From contig JAULJL010000025.1 of assembly GCA_030761205.1 (NCBI GenBank), positions 196,001 to 260,000 on the forward strand: a stretch of DNA of 64,000 nucleotides. Direction: 5' to 3'. The DNA is from Fremontodendron californicum. Taxonomy: Eukaryota; Streptophyta; Magnoliopsida; Malvales; Malvaceae. Positions 38,691 to 50,246 of the stretch are shown here, one piece after another. Both the position numbers and the translations under genes were made by a program. The notes under the pieces are model-generated. The model was not told where the DNA came from. It saw only the letters and a program-made list of their open reading frames with translations, and made no database searches. Numbering within the stretch: position 1 is the first letter of the stretch; the number at the start of each line of letters is the position of its first letter.

Positions 38691-39165
38691 AAAAAATCAT
38701 CTCAAACGGACAACCGAGCGCAAAGTTATAGCCTTTCAAAGTTGAGACACCAAGGCTAGTGAAGTTTAGCCAAGCCCAGCCAAGCCTAGCCTAGCAGGTC
38801 AATCCGATCAATCTTGGCGGTCCGGTTGGTCCAATCAATTCGAGAGGTCCGGGTGGTCCGGGCAGTCCGGTCAGTCCGGGTGGTCTTGTCAGTCCAGACG
38901 GTCGGTCAGTCTGGTCGGTCAAGCCAAGCCTGGGCTATAACCTATAGCCTTTAAAAGTTAAGACACCAAGGCTTGTCAAGTTTAGCTAAGCCAAGCCTAG
39001 TAGGTCGGTCCAGGCGGCCCGAGCATCTGGGCTGGCCGAGGCAGTCCGGACGGTCTGGGGCGATCCGGACGGTCTAGATGGTCCGGTCGGTCCAGGCGGT
39101 CTGGGCGGTCCGGTCAATCCAGGCAGTCTGAACGGTACGATCAACTCGAGTGGTCTGGTCAGACT
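38691..39165 (+). repeat. GC-rich GGTCCGG minisatellite region
   Basis: After AGCCAAGCCCAGCCAAGCC-type repeats, the sequence becomes a degenerate array of 9-10 bp units around GGTCCGGTC / GGTCTGG (for example 38,818-38,930 and 39,010-39,160). Base composition changes sharply from about 20 percent GC to well above 50 percent. A segment around GTTAAGACACCAAGGCT near 38,955 repeats GTTGAGACACCAAGGCT at about 38,740. The array resumes at 39,166. Confidence 0.75.
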
Positions 39166-41211
39166 GGATATATTACAATTACATAGATGTATTATAATTA
39201 CATAGATATATTATTGCAATTACATAGATGTATTACAATTACATAGATATATTACAATTACATAGATATATTACAATAACATAGATATATTACAATTACA
39301 TAGATATATACTACAATTACATAATTACAATTACATAAATATATCAATGTAATTGTAATGAATCTATGTAATATATCTATGTAATTGTAATATATCTATG
39401 TAATTGTAATATCTATGTAAATGTAATATATTTATGTAATGTATCTATGTAATATATCTATGTAATTACATAGATATATTACAATTATATAGATATATTA
39501 CAATTACATAGATATATAACAATTACATAGATATATTACAATTACATATATATATTAATAAATATATTACAATTACATAGATAAATTACAATTACATAGA
39601 TATATATATTACAATTATATAATTACAATACTTAAATATATCTATATAATTACATAAATATATATATTACCTATGTAGTTTTAATATATATATGTAATAT
39701 ATTACATAGATATATTACAATTAGATAGATATATTGCATACATATATTACAATTACATAGACATATCACATAAATATATTATAATTACATATATATATTA
39801 CAATTACATATATATTATAACATAGATACATTTATATAGATATATTATAGTTAATGTAATATATATTTGTGTAATTGTAATATATTACATAGATATATTA
39901 CAATTACATAGATATATAATTACATAAATATATTACAATTACATAGATATATTACAATTACATAGATATATTACATAGATGTATTACAATTACATAAATA
40001 TATTTATTACAATTAGATACATTACATAGATATATTACAATTACAATTACTGTAATATATCTATGTAATTCTAATGTTTTAAGTAATTGTAATATATCTA
40101 TGTTATTGTAATATATTTTTGTAATTGTAATATATCTATGTAATTGTAATATATTTGTGGAATTTACGTGGAATTACTATGTGTACATTAGAATCACTGA
40201 AAACATTAGATAATGTAATTAGAAAGATATATTACATGTATACATTATAATTACTAAAAACATTAGCTAATTGATAATATTATAATTACATACATCGATA
40301 TATTATAATTACATAGATATATTATATTTATTTGTTAGAATTACCACTTAACATTACGTAAATTACACAAATATATTACATAGATATATTATAATTACAA
40401 AAATATATTACAATTACATAGATATATTAATGAAAACATTAGATATTACATGTATATTTTAGAATTACCAATTACATAGATATATTACAATTACCACTTA
40501 ACATTATATTACAATTATATAGATATATTATAATTACTGAAAAAATTAGTTATTTGGTAATGTTTTGAGTAATTTAGAACTATCACTTAAAATTACATAA
40601 ATTTACATAGATAATTAATACTTTAGAATTACTTAAAACATATCTATGTAATTATAACATGTTTATGTAATTTTAATATATCTATATATCTATGTAATTG
40701 TAATATATCTATGTAATTGTAATATATACTTGTAATATCTAATGTTTTCAGCAATTCTAATTATTCATGTAATATCTAATGTTTTCAGTAATTCTAATAT
40801 TTTCAGTAATATATCTAATACAGTAATTGTAATATTATCTATATAATTGTAATATATCTATGTAATTGTAATATCTAATGTTTTCAGAAATAGTAATGTA
40901 ACTTACATAGATATATTACAAATATATTACAATTACATAAATACAATTGCACAAATATATTACAATTACATAGATACAATTACTGAAATTATCTAATGTA
41001 TACATGTTTTTAGTACTTGTAATATATCTATGTAATTATAATATATCTACGTAATTGTAATATATCTATGAAATTGTTTTCAGTAATTGTAATAGATCTA
41101 TGTAATTATAATAATGTTAATTGCAATATATACATGTAGTTGTAATATATCTATGTAATTGTAATATATTTATGTAATTATAAAATATCTATGTAAGTGT
41201 AATGTATACAT
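39166..41211. repeat. 19-bp-unit array, section 12
   Basis: Array sequence with a perfect 36-bp palindrome at 39,448-39,483 where the unit orientation flips. Part of the 173-bp higher-order repeat appears at about 40,735-40,860. A block near 40,870-41,010 resembles the 290-bp repeat of 4.7 and 4.98 kb. Confidence 0.85.
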
Positions 41212-41357
41212 GTTGTAGACACCTAATTTTGTCCGGATCCCTAAATCAGGTAAATTTTCTTCCTTGAGATGTTTCAGAATGCAGAAAAGCTATTCTCATC
41301 CTGTGCTTGCTTCCTAGAGAAAGGGAAGGGGAGTGGCAGGTGGTATTCCTTGATATG
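41212..41357 (+). mobile_element. LTR-terminal fragment, TGTAGACACC family
   Basis: It starts with TTGTAGACACCTAATTTTGT, the LTR start shared with 7,956, 43,309 and 46,737, then carries about 125 bp of sequence found nowhere else in the window. Array is flush on the left. Only the LTR beginning is represented. Confidence 0.45.
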
Positions 41358-41374
41358 TAATATATCTATGTAAT

Positions 41375-41548
41375 TCTAATATTCCCATAATTCTCTTTAT
41401 TGCAAAATTTTGTATTTGTAGCAAAACAAATTATTTCATTTGGGAATGAAAATGAAATCTTTGGCATCGAAAACTTTCATCGAATTTTCCATCGTCTATG
41501 CAGAATTTAATAAGAGTTTCTTCGCTTTCGAATTTGCATAATTATTGT
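41375..41548 (+). mobile_element. Third partial copy of LTR-family B
   Basis: From TTCCCATAATTCTCTTTATT to TCGAATTTGCATAAT this matches 37,947-38,102 (and 21,831-21,982) closely. It is separated from the preceding fragment by one short array stretch of about 20 bp. It is a third sample of the same LTR, truncated on both sides by array. Confidence 0.65.
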
Positions 41549-42727
41549 ATTACATTACAATTACATAGATATATTACAATTACTTAAATATATTACAATT
41601 ACATAGATATATTACAATTACTTAAAACATTAGAATTACATAGATATTTTACAATTATATAGATACATTACAATTACATAGATATATTACAATTACATCG
41701 ATATATTACAAAAACTTAAAACATTAGAATTAAATTGATATATAACAATTACGTAGATACATTAGAATTATATAGATATAACACAATTACGTAGATATAT
41801 TACAATTACATAGATATATATATTACACATTACATAGATACATTACAATAGATATTACATTTGTAATATATTTTTGTATTACATAGATACATTAGAATTA
41901 CATAGATATATTACAATTACATAGTTATATCTATGTAATTCTAATGTTTTAAGTAATTGTAATATATCTATGTAATATATCTATGTAATTGTAATATATA
42001 TATGTAATTGTAATATCTATGTAATTGTAATATATTTATGTAATTGAAATATCTATTGTTTTGTAATATAAATATAAATATGTAATTGTAATATATTTAT
42101 GTAATTGTAATATATCTGTGTAACTGTAATATATCTATTTTGTAATATATTTGTTTTTAGTAATTACAATTACATCGATATATTAAAACTACATAGATAT
42201 ATTATAATTACATAGATAAATATATTACATAGATATTTTACAATTACATAGATATATTACAATTACAAAGATATATTACAATTACATAGATATATTACAA
42301 TTACAATTACATATATATTACAATTACATGGATATATTACAATTACATATATATTACAATTAAAGAAAACATTAGAATTACATATCTATTGTAATATTAC
42401 ATAGATATATTACATAAATATATTTATTAGAATTACATAGATATATTACAATTACAACAATTATATAGATATACTACAATTTCATAGATATATTATTTTT
42501 TGGATAAGTTTCATAGATATATTAGATAGATACATTACAATTACATAGATATATATTACATAGATATGTTATTATTACATAAATATATTACAATTACATA
42601 AATATATCTATATATAATATATCTATGTAATATATATCTATGAAATTGAAATTTCATATATTATCTATGTAATATATTATCTATGTAATATATCTATGTG
42701 ATATATCTATGTATAATATATCTATTG
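41549..42727. repeat. 19-bp-unit array, section 13
   Basis: Array sequence in both orientations. Around 41,815-41,960 it matches 24,825-24,960 (variants ACATTACAATAGATATTA and TTTTTGTATTAC). No gene is seen. Confidence 0.85.
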
Positions 42728-43309
42728 AAGATTTTGTCCTCTTCTAGTCTCTTTGTGTTTTTGGTCTAGTGATGTTGCATGTTTATGCATGTAACGTGCT
42801 GACCTCTTGTTTTCTTCTCTATCTTGGATATTCTTTGTATTTTATTAACCTATGCTACATATATTTGATGTAGGGTGGTCCATCTTTCCTTCCTTGTCGG
42901 AGGTTTTCAACTACAATTTTGACACCTGATTTAAGTGGAGCTGATTTTCTGTCCAATTTACTGTATTCAAAGATTGTACTAACACCAGAGCATACTATAG
43001 GTATGGGAAAGAATATGGAACTATATTCCTTATGTAGCTGTTTGCCTTTGAAAATATTGTGATAGTTATAAGTAGTAATATATTAAAGCTCAAGATTAAA
43101 CTTTTCACTTCGGGTTTAAATTGAATTTTAAAATTGGTAATTTTACGGTCCGATTTTATTTGAACAATTAAAGCTAAAAATGATATATATAACGTGGAAC
43201 ATTTTAAAAATCTAAAATCGGGACCGTGACTTTTACAAAAATATTAAACCCGAGAGGGGGACAAATCAAAGTTGGTTTTAAAAGGCCCGGACCAAATTAG
43301 GTGTCTACA
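42728..43309. mobile_element. Exon/LTR mosaic, copy 2
   Basis: This matches 27,357-27,926. The left end starts with GAAGATTTTGTCCT, which also occurs in the 89-bp tandem repeat, then joins the intron-like sequence at TCTTCTAGTCTC. The right end is the LTR terminus GGTGTCTACA against array. The kinesin-like part of copy 1 is absent, so the duplication breakpoint lies at about 42,740. Confidence 0.6.
42874..43000 (+). pseudogene. Captured internal exon, unknown gene, copy 2
   Basis: It is the same 127-bp exon as at 27,493, with acceptor-like TTTGATGTAG and donor-like GTATGGG retained. There are several replacement substitutions relative to copy 1 (for example TTMLTT versus TTILTP and SSK versus YSK) but no stop or frameshift. 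Most observed changes alter amino acids, consistent with neutral drift after capture. Confidence 0.45.
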
Positions 43310-44061
43310 GATACATTACAATTACATAGATATAATTAAAATTACATAGATACATTACAATTACATAGATATATTAAAATTACATAGATATATTACAATT
43401 ACATAGATATATTACAATTACATAAATATATTACAATTAATAGTGTATCTATGTAATTGTCGTGTATTGTTATATATCTAATGCGTAACTGTAATAAATA
43501 TATTTATGTAATATATCTATGTAATATTACATAGATACATTATTAATTGTAATATATTTATGTAATTGTAATATATCCATGTAATTGTAATATCTATGCA
43601 ATTGTAATATCTATGTAATTGTAATGTATCTATGTAATATATCTATGTAACTGTAATATATATATATGTAATTGTAATTGTAATATATCTACGTAATTGT
43701 AATATATTTATGTAATTGTAATATATCTATGTAATATATCTATGTAATTGTAATATATCTATGTAATATATTATCAATGTAATATATCTATGTAATTATA
43801 ATTGCATAGTTTTAATATATCTATGTAATTGTAATGTATCTATGTAATATATCTATGTAATTGTAATATATCTATGTAATTGTAGTATATCTATGTAATT
43901 GTAATATATCTATGTAATTGTAATATATATATATATATGTAATTATAATATCTATGTAATTGTAATATATATATATATATCTATGTAATATATTTATCTA
44001 TGAATTATAATTGTAATATATCTATGTAATTTTAATATATCTATCTAATAGTTTTAATATA
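43310..44061. repeat. 19-bp-unit array, section 14
   Basis: Array sequence continuing the duplication shared with 27,927 onward, including the rare variant AATTGTCGTGTATTGTTATA. The end repeats the 270-bp block of 28.6-29.15 kb. Confidence 0.85.
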
Positions 44062-44458
44062 TCTGTAACAACCCAGGTTACGTACAATCATGTAAAGTTA
44101 AATCTCAAAAATTTTAAGGACAAACTTGGAAATTGGTAAGAAGTTATAAGTTAAGGAAATAAAAGAAGAAAGGATCAAAATGAACATATTAAAAAGTTTA
44201 GGGGCTTAATGGTTATTTATAAAAAGTTGAGGGACCAATGTGCAATTATACCAAAAATTAAAAAATATCATTAAGTTCATTTTATCTCTTGAAAACTCTA
44301 GAATTTTTCATTCAATTCTTCAAGTGGCAGCCGGCCTTCCTTCTCCTTGTTCTCCCAAAATTCTCTTCAAACATCTTACACCAAAATTTCTTCATCCAAG
44401 GTTAGTTTCTTGATTTATTCTTCCTTTCTTTAGATATTCCTTGTTCTCCCAAAATGTA
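44062..44458 (+). mobile_element. Chromovirus-type LTR start fragment
   Basis: It begins CTGTAACAACCCAGGTTACG, close to the TGTAACACCC LTR start of plant chromoviruses, then GGGGCTTAATGGTTATTTAT and GAGGGACCAATGTGCAATT, phrases common in such LTRs. CCTTGTTCTCCCAAAAT occurs twice, at about 44,346 and 44,440. Array flanks both sides. It is single-copy in the window and non-coding. Confidence 0.45.
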
Positions 44459-45070
44459 TTACAATTACATAGATATATCTATATAATTGTAATATATCTA
44501 TGTAATTGTAATTGCAATATATCTATGTAATTGTAATAAATATATTTATGTAATATATCTATGTAATATTACATAGATATATTACAATTACATAGATAAA
44601 TATATACATGTAATATATATTTTCAGTAATTACATTATCTAATGTTTTCAGTAATTCTAATGTATTCATGTAATATCTAATGTTTTCAGTAATTCTAATA
44701 TTTTCAGTAATATATCTAATACAGTAATTCTAATATATTTACAATTACATAGATATATTACTATTACATAGATAAATATATACATGTAATATATCTTTGT
44801 AATTACATTATCTAATGTTTTCAGTAATTATAATGTATTCATGTAATATCTAATGTTTTCAGTAATTATAATATTTTCAGTAATATATCTAATACAGTAA
44901 CTGTAATATTATCTATATAATTGTAATATATATATATATATATGTAATTGTAATATACCTATGTAATAGTAATATATCTATGTGATTGTAATATATTACA
45001 ATTACATAGATATATTAAAACTACATAGATATATTATAATTACATAGATAATATATTACGTAGATACATT

Positions 45071-45106
<36 letters not shown>

Positions 45107-46713
45107 CAATTACATATATATATATTCTACAGTTACATAGATATATTAAAATTACATAGATATATTACAATTACATAGATACATATTACATAGATATATT
45201 ATAATTACATAGATGTATTACATAGATATATTACAATTACATAGATATATTATACATAGATATATTACAATTACATAGATATATTATTACAATTACATAG
45301 ATATATTACATAGATGTTACAATTACATAGATACATTGGATATATTACAATTATATATTATAATTACATAGATAAATATATTACAATTACATAGATATAT
45401 TTGTGTAATATATCTATGTAATAATAAATTATCTATGTAATTATAATATATCTATGCAACTGTAATATATTTGTGTCATTGTAATATATCTACATAAATA
45501 TATTGTAATGTATCTCTGTAATATATATATCTATGTAATTATTACATAGATATATTACAATTACATAGATATACTACATAAATATATCTATAATTGTAAT
45601 ATTTATATTTGTGTAATATATCTATGTAATTGTAATATACATAGACATATTACAATTACAATTACATAGATATATATTACAATTACAATTACGTAAATAT
45701 ATTTTTGTAATTATAATATATCTATGTAATATATTTATGTAATTTACGTAATGTTAAGTGGTAATTCTAACAAATAAATATAATATATTATAATTACACA
45801 TTAGATATATTACAATTACATAGATATATTACAATTATATATCTAAAGTTTACAGTAACATAGATATATTACATTTATATAGATATATTACAATTACAAT
45901 TACAATTACTTAAATATATTACTATTACATAGATATATTACATAGTTATATTACAATTACATAGATATATTACAATTGCATAGATATATTACAATTACAT
46001 AGATATATTACAATTACATAAATATATTACAATTAGATAGATATATTATTGAAAACATTAGATATTACATAGATATATTACAATTACATAGATATATTTA
46101 TTAATATAATTACATAGATATATTACATAGATATATATAACATAGATATATATTACAATTACATAGATATATTATAATTACATAAATATATAGATATATT
46201 TCAATTACATTTATAGATATATTACAATTACATAGATATATAACAATTACATAGATATATTACAATTACATAGATATATTACAATTACATAGATAATATA
46301 TCAGTTACATAGATATATTACAATTACATAGATATATTACATAGATACATTACAATTACATAGATATATTACATAGATATATTACAATTACATAGATATA
46401 TTACAATTACATAAATATATTACAATTAATAATGTATCTATGTAATATTACATAGATATATTACATAAATATATTACAATTACATAGATATATTACAACT
46501 ACAAAGATATATTATATATGTAATTATATCTATGTAATTTTATGTAATATATGTAATATATCTATGTATCTATGTAATATATCTATGTAATATATCTATG
46601 TAATTGTAATATATTTGTGTAATTGTAATATATCTATATTTGTTTCTAATTATATAAAAACATTAGAATTACATAGATAATTACTTAAAACATATTACAA
46701 ATATATTACATTA
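44459..46713. repeat. 19-bp-unit array, section 15
   Basis: It contains two inverted-orientation copies of the 173-bp higher-order repeat (about 44,580-44,920) and a 42-bp (AT)n tract at 45,073-45,114. Positions of about 44,990-45,390 resemble 4,010-4,400 in direct orientation, and 46,130-46,230 resemble 9,690-9,800. The last 115 bp are the inverted partner of 7,973-8,088. Confidence 0.85.
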
Positions 46714-47283
46714 GACAAAATTAGGTGTCTACAACTGCCTCACTTTGGCTATTGTTCAGAATCAAGAATCAGGCAAAGATAAATAAACACTAATTTTGTT
46801 CGATTGTTGAAATCTCACGTGAAGGAAAGGAAAGGGAGTTTTCAGTTTTTTTTCATTTTTTTTCATTTTCATTTTTTTCATAAACATTAACATTTTCATT
46901 TTTATTTATGGTTTTTTTCTTCTTCTGATAAACAGCTGTAAATAGAAGTTTTTGTCCTTAATTTGAGTTTCATGACTAGTCAAGGCTCGACCCGTCTTAA
47001 GAAAATGAGTTCAATTTCCAAGAGAAGAAACTAGAAGATTTTGTCCTTAAATTGAGTTCCCTGACTAATCAAGGTTCGACCCGTCTTAAGAAAACGAGTT
47101 CGATTTGCAAGAGAAGAAAATAGAAGATTTTGTCCTTAAATTGAGTTCCCTGACTAATCAAGGCTCGACCCCTCTTAAGGAAACAAGTTCGATTTGCAAG
47201 AGAAGAGAATTGAAGATTTTGTCCTTAAATTGAGTTCCCTGATTAATCAAGGCTCGACCCTTCTTAAGGAAACGAGTTTGATA
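46714..47283 (-). mobile_element. Retroelement fragment with four 89-bp repeats, copy 2
   Basis: This is the inverted partner of 7,385-7,972. On the plus strand it begins with ACAAAATTAGGTGTCTACAA, an LTR start read backwards, passes A/T-rich sequence, and ends in four 89-bp units whose GGCTCGACC cores lie at 46,984, 47,073, 47,162 and 47,251. Substitutions are scattered over all units, and unit number is unchanged between copies. Confidence 0.65.
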
Positions 47284-47518
47284 ATATTACAATTACATAG
47301 ATATAATTACATAGATAATATATCTTTGTAGTTGTAATATATCTATGTAATTGTAATATATTTATTTAATATATCTATGTAATTGTAATGTATCTATGTA
47401 ATATATCTATGTAATTGTAATATATATATATATGTAATTGTAATATCTATGTAATTTTAATATATCTATGTAATTGTAATGTATCTATGTAATATATCTA
47501 TGTAATTGTAATTGTTAC
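47284..47518. repeat. 19-bp-unit array between 89-bp repeat and viral relic, copy 2
   Basis: The inverted partner of 7,073-7,384 with the same order of unit variants. It is about 60 bp shorter, with one block of units missing. Confidence 0.85.
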
Positions 47519-47525
47519 ATAACAA

Positions 47526-48345
47526 ATGAAGGGCACTTGGTTCAATCTGTTCAATAACAAGCACATTCGGCATTCATGGCTCATATTTTTTAAATTTGGT
47601 GCCCAATACAAATTTTCGTACTGGTTTCAACACTGGTGGAATTGGTATGGACTTTTCAGAGAAATACTACCAAATAAATTTGATCTTTTTTATGATCAAT
47701 TCATTTCAAAATTCCAACCAGAAGAAGATCAAAAACAATTACATCCCTCCATCCCCTTCTTCTCAAAATTATGTATCTCATGGATTACGTCCTGGGAATA
47801 TGCATACCTAATAGATAACCAGATGGGAGTACCATTGATTATCCGCATGTTCAAAACCAAGTGGTGGGACAAATTTAATGAAGAAAAATATAACTCACAA
47901 TTTCTCAATGAATGCTTCAACAAAATCCACAATTTTGCAAATCTGCAGCACCAGATCAAGATATAGCCAGATTTTTTCAGGCTAAAACAAATGCTAGTTC
48001 ACTCCTAGCACAAGCCAAGACCAAAAAAGAATACATGAAACTGATGGCAGAAATGCTCAGCTCGATGGACTATGACTCAGAATAAGACAAATCCCCAATA
48101 TCCTCTAACAAAACCATAAACCTAGCAGATGATGAAGATATTACAGGAAAATCAAAGACGAAATGATGACACAAATTGTCGAAAAAACAAGACAAAGTGT
48201 AAAAAAAAAAAAAAAAAAGTCGGGAAAGAAAACAGGAATATTTTCAAGAATCTTTTCAAAATTCACAACGAAAAAATGTACAAATACTGTCTCAGCTGTA
48301 ATTCAAATTGTAATAGGACAAAAGACAGGGAATAGATTCCCTTAA
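47526..48345 (+). pseudogene. Caulimovirid-like capsid-region relic, copy 2
   Basis: Inverted partner of 6,261-7,072. The first frame is open from 47,526 to a TAG at 47,964 and includes WFQHWWNWYG and KWWDKFN. Copy 1 has CAG at the position of this TAG. An 8-bp segment near 47,745, absent from copy 1, keeps the frame open here. Downstream, similarity continues in another frame with an internal TAA near 48,083, then the poly-lysine run. Both copies are non-functional, and their different lesions show independent decay after duplication. Confidence 0.55.
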
Positions 48346-48607
48346 AAGTTTCAGTTTGAAAATTCAAAAGTTGTAATGATGCTAAAGCATCCAAATAGGA
48401 CTAGAGTCAGGGAATATATTCCCTGCACAATAGTGCTAAGGAAAATCATGGAGCCAGCATCTGTATAAGACTTCTAAAATCAATGTAAGAGGCAAGTTTT
48501 TCATCTGAACGAAGAATTTCTCTGAAAAAACTCTTTAAAAAAATCCCAGCAATAAAATCGTCTTTTCAACAATTATCTTTTCTTCTTTTATTTTCATTTT
48601 TTCCATT
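48346..48607 (+). promoter_or_regulatory. Pararetrovirus-like intergenic region, copy 2
   Basis: Partner of 5,958-6,260. The TATA box is altered to TGTATAAG (48,462-48,469), while the AATAAA signal is kept (48,551-48,556). A GGGAATATATTCCC inverted repeat lies at about 48,410-48,424; the related GGGAATAGATTCCC near 48,329 is also present. Promoter function is inferred from arrangement only. Confidence 0.4.
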
Positions 48608-48955
48608 TTATCTCTGTTGATCACTGAGCCTCGTTTGAGATTTTGTTTTTAGTTGGTCACTAATTTTTTTTGTAGTGAATTTCTTCCTTGAGAAAAGAGA
48701 TTTGTTTTGTTTATAATTAATTAAATTATTGATTTGTCCTGTATAAATAGACAAAGATTTTAAGAGATTAAGATTTTTAACTTTTGGTTTTTCTATAAAA
48801 GGAAATGTTATTTTGGTGTTTAATATTCTAGTGCTGATTTCTTGATTTGTCACTTTGTAAGGTTTGAGGAAAGATATAAAATATGTGCCTAGTACGACAT
48901 TTTGCATTATATCTTTCACCATTAAGAAGCAAGTTTGATATTTGATTCCTTTACT
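48608..48955 (-). pseudogene. Caulimovirid-like protease / RT N-terminus relic, copy 2
   Basis: Inverted partner of 5,638-5,957. The minus-strand frame has VLGTYFISFLKPYKV and FPFIEKPKVK; the frame stays open further than in copy 1 because an A-run has one more base, so the RT-proximal part (ISDQLKTKSQTR) is read before a stop. The upstream 20 codons of the open frame are array sequence and not viral. The catalytic aspartate segment and all later RT motifs are missing. Confidence 0.55.
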
Positions 48956-50246
48956 ACATAGATATTTATACATATATCTATGTAATTGTAATATGTTACA
49001 ATTACATAGATGCATTACAATTACATAAACACATTACAATTACAATTATATAAATATATTACAATTACATAGATATCTAATTACATAGATACATTACAAT
49101 TACATAGATATATTAGAATTACATAGATATATATTACAATTACATAGATATATTAAAATTACAATTACATATTTATATTAGAATTACATAGATACATTAC
49201 AATTACATAGATATTACAATTATATATATATATATATGTAATTGTAATATATTTATGTATACATTACAACAAAGATATATTACATAGATATGTAATTCTA
49301 ATGTAATTATAAAATATCTATGTAAATATATTACAATTCTATTAATTACAATTATATAAATATATCTATGTAAGTCTAATGTTTTATGTAACTGTAATAT
49401 ATTTATGTAATTATAATATATCTATGTAATATATATGTAATTACATGTATTGTTATATATTACAATTACATGTATATATTACAATTAACATTATTATAAT
49501 TACATAAATATATTACAAGTAATAGATATATTACAATTACATAGATATATTACAATTACATAGATATATTACAATTATTGAAAACATGTATACATTAGAT
49601 AATTTCAGTAATTGTATCTATGTAATTGTAATATATTTGTGTAATTGTATTTATGTAAATGTAATATATCTATGTAAATTACATTACTGTTTCTGAAAAC
49701 ATTAGATATTACAATTACATAGATAATACTACTATATATATTACAATTACATAAATATATTACATTTACATAGATATGTTACAATTACATAAATATATTA
49801 CAATTACAATTACATATAAATATTACAATTACATAGATATATTATAATTCTATTTATGTAATTGTAATATATATCTATGTTATAGTAATATATGTATGTA
49901 ATTGTTATATATATATATGTAATTGTAATATATCTTTGTAATTGTAATATATCTATGTAATTGTATCTATGTAATTGTAATATATTTATGTAATTGTAAT
50001 ATATCTATGTAATTATATACATGTAATATCTATGTATCTATGTAATTCTAATATATCTATGTAATTATTATATATCTATGTAATTGTAATGTATCTATGA
50101 GATTATAATATATAATTGTAATATATCCAATGTATCTATGTAATTGTAATATATCTATGTAATTGTAATAATATATCTATGTAATTGTAATATATCTATG
50201 TAATTGTAATGTATCTATGTAATATATCTATGTAATTGTAGTATAT
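48956..50246. repeat. 19-bp-unit array, section 17
   Basis: This is the inverted partner of about 4,140-5,637, but with only one copy of the 290-bp block that is tandemly doubled at 4.54-5.09 kb. About 49,600-49,920 also matches 12,640-13,010 in direct orientation. It ends at the TATAT target duplication of the LTR element. Confidence 0.85.

Noticed and set aside
50242..50246. TATAT as an absolutely certain target-site duplication
   Set aside because: The target is TA-rich, so a 5-bp match could arise by chance. It is kept as the best reading because LTR ends, PBS and PPT all agree and the empty site exists near 4.13 kb.
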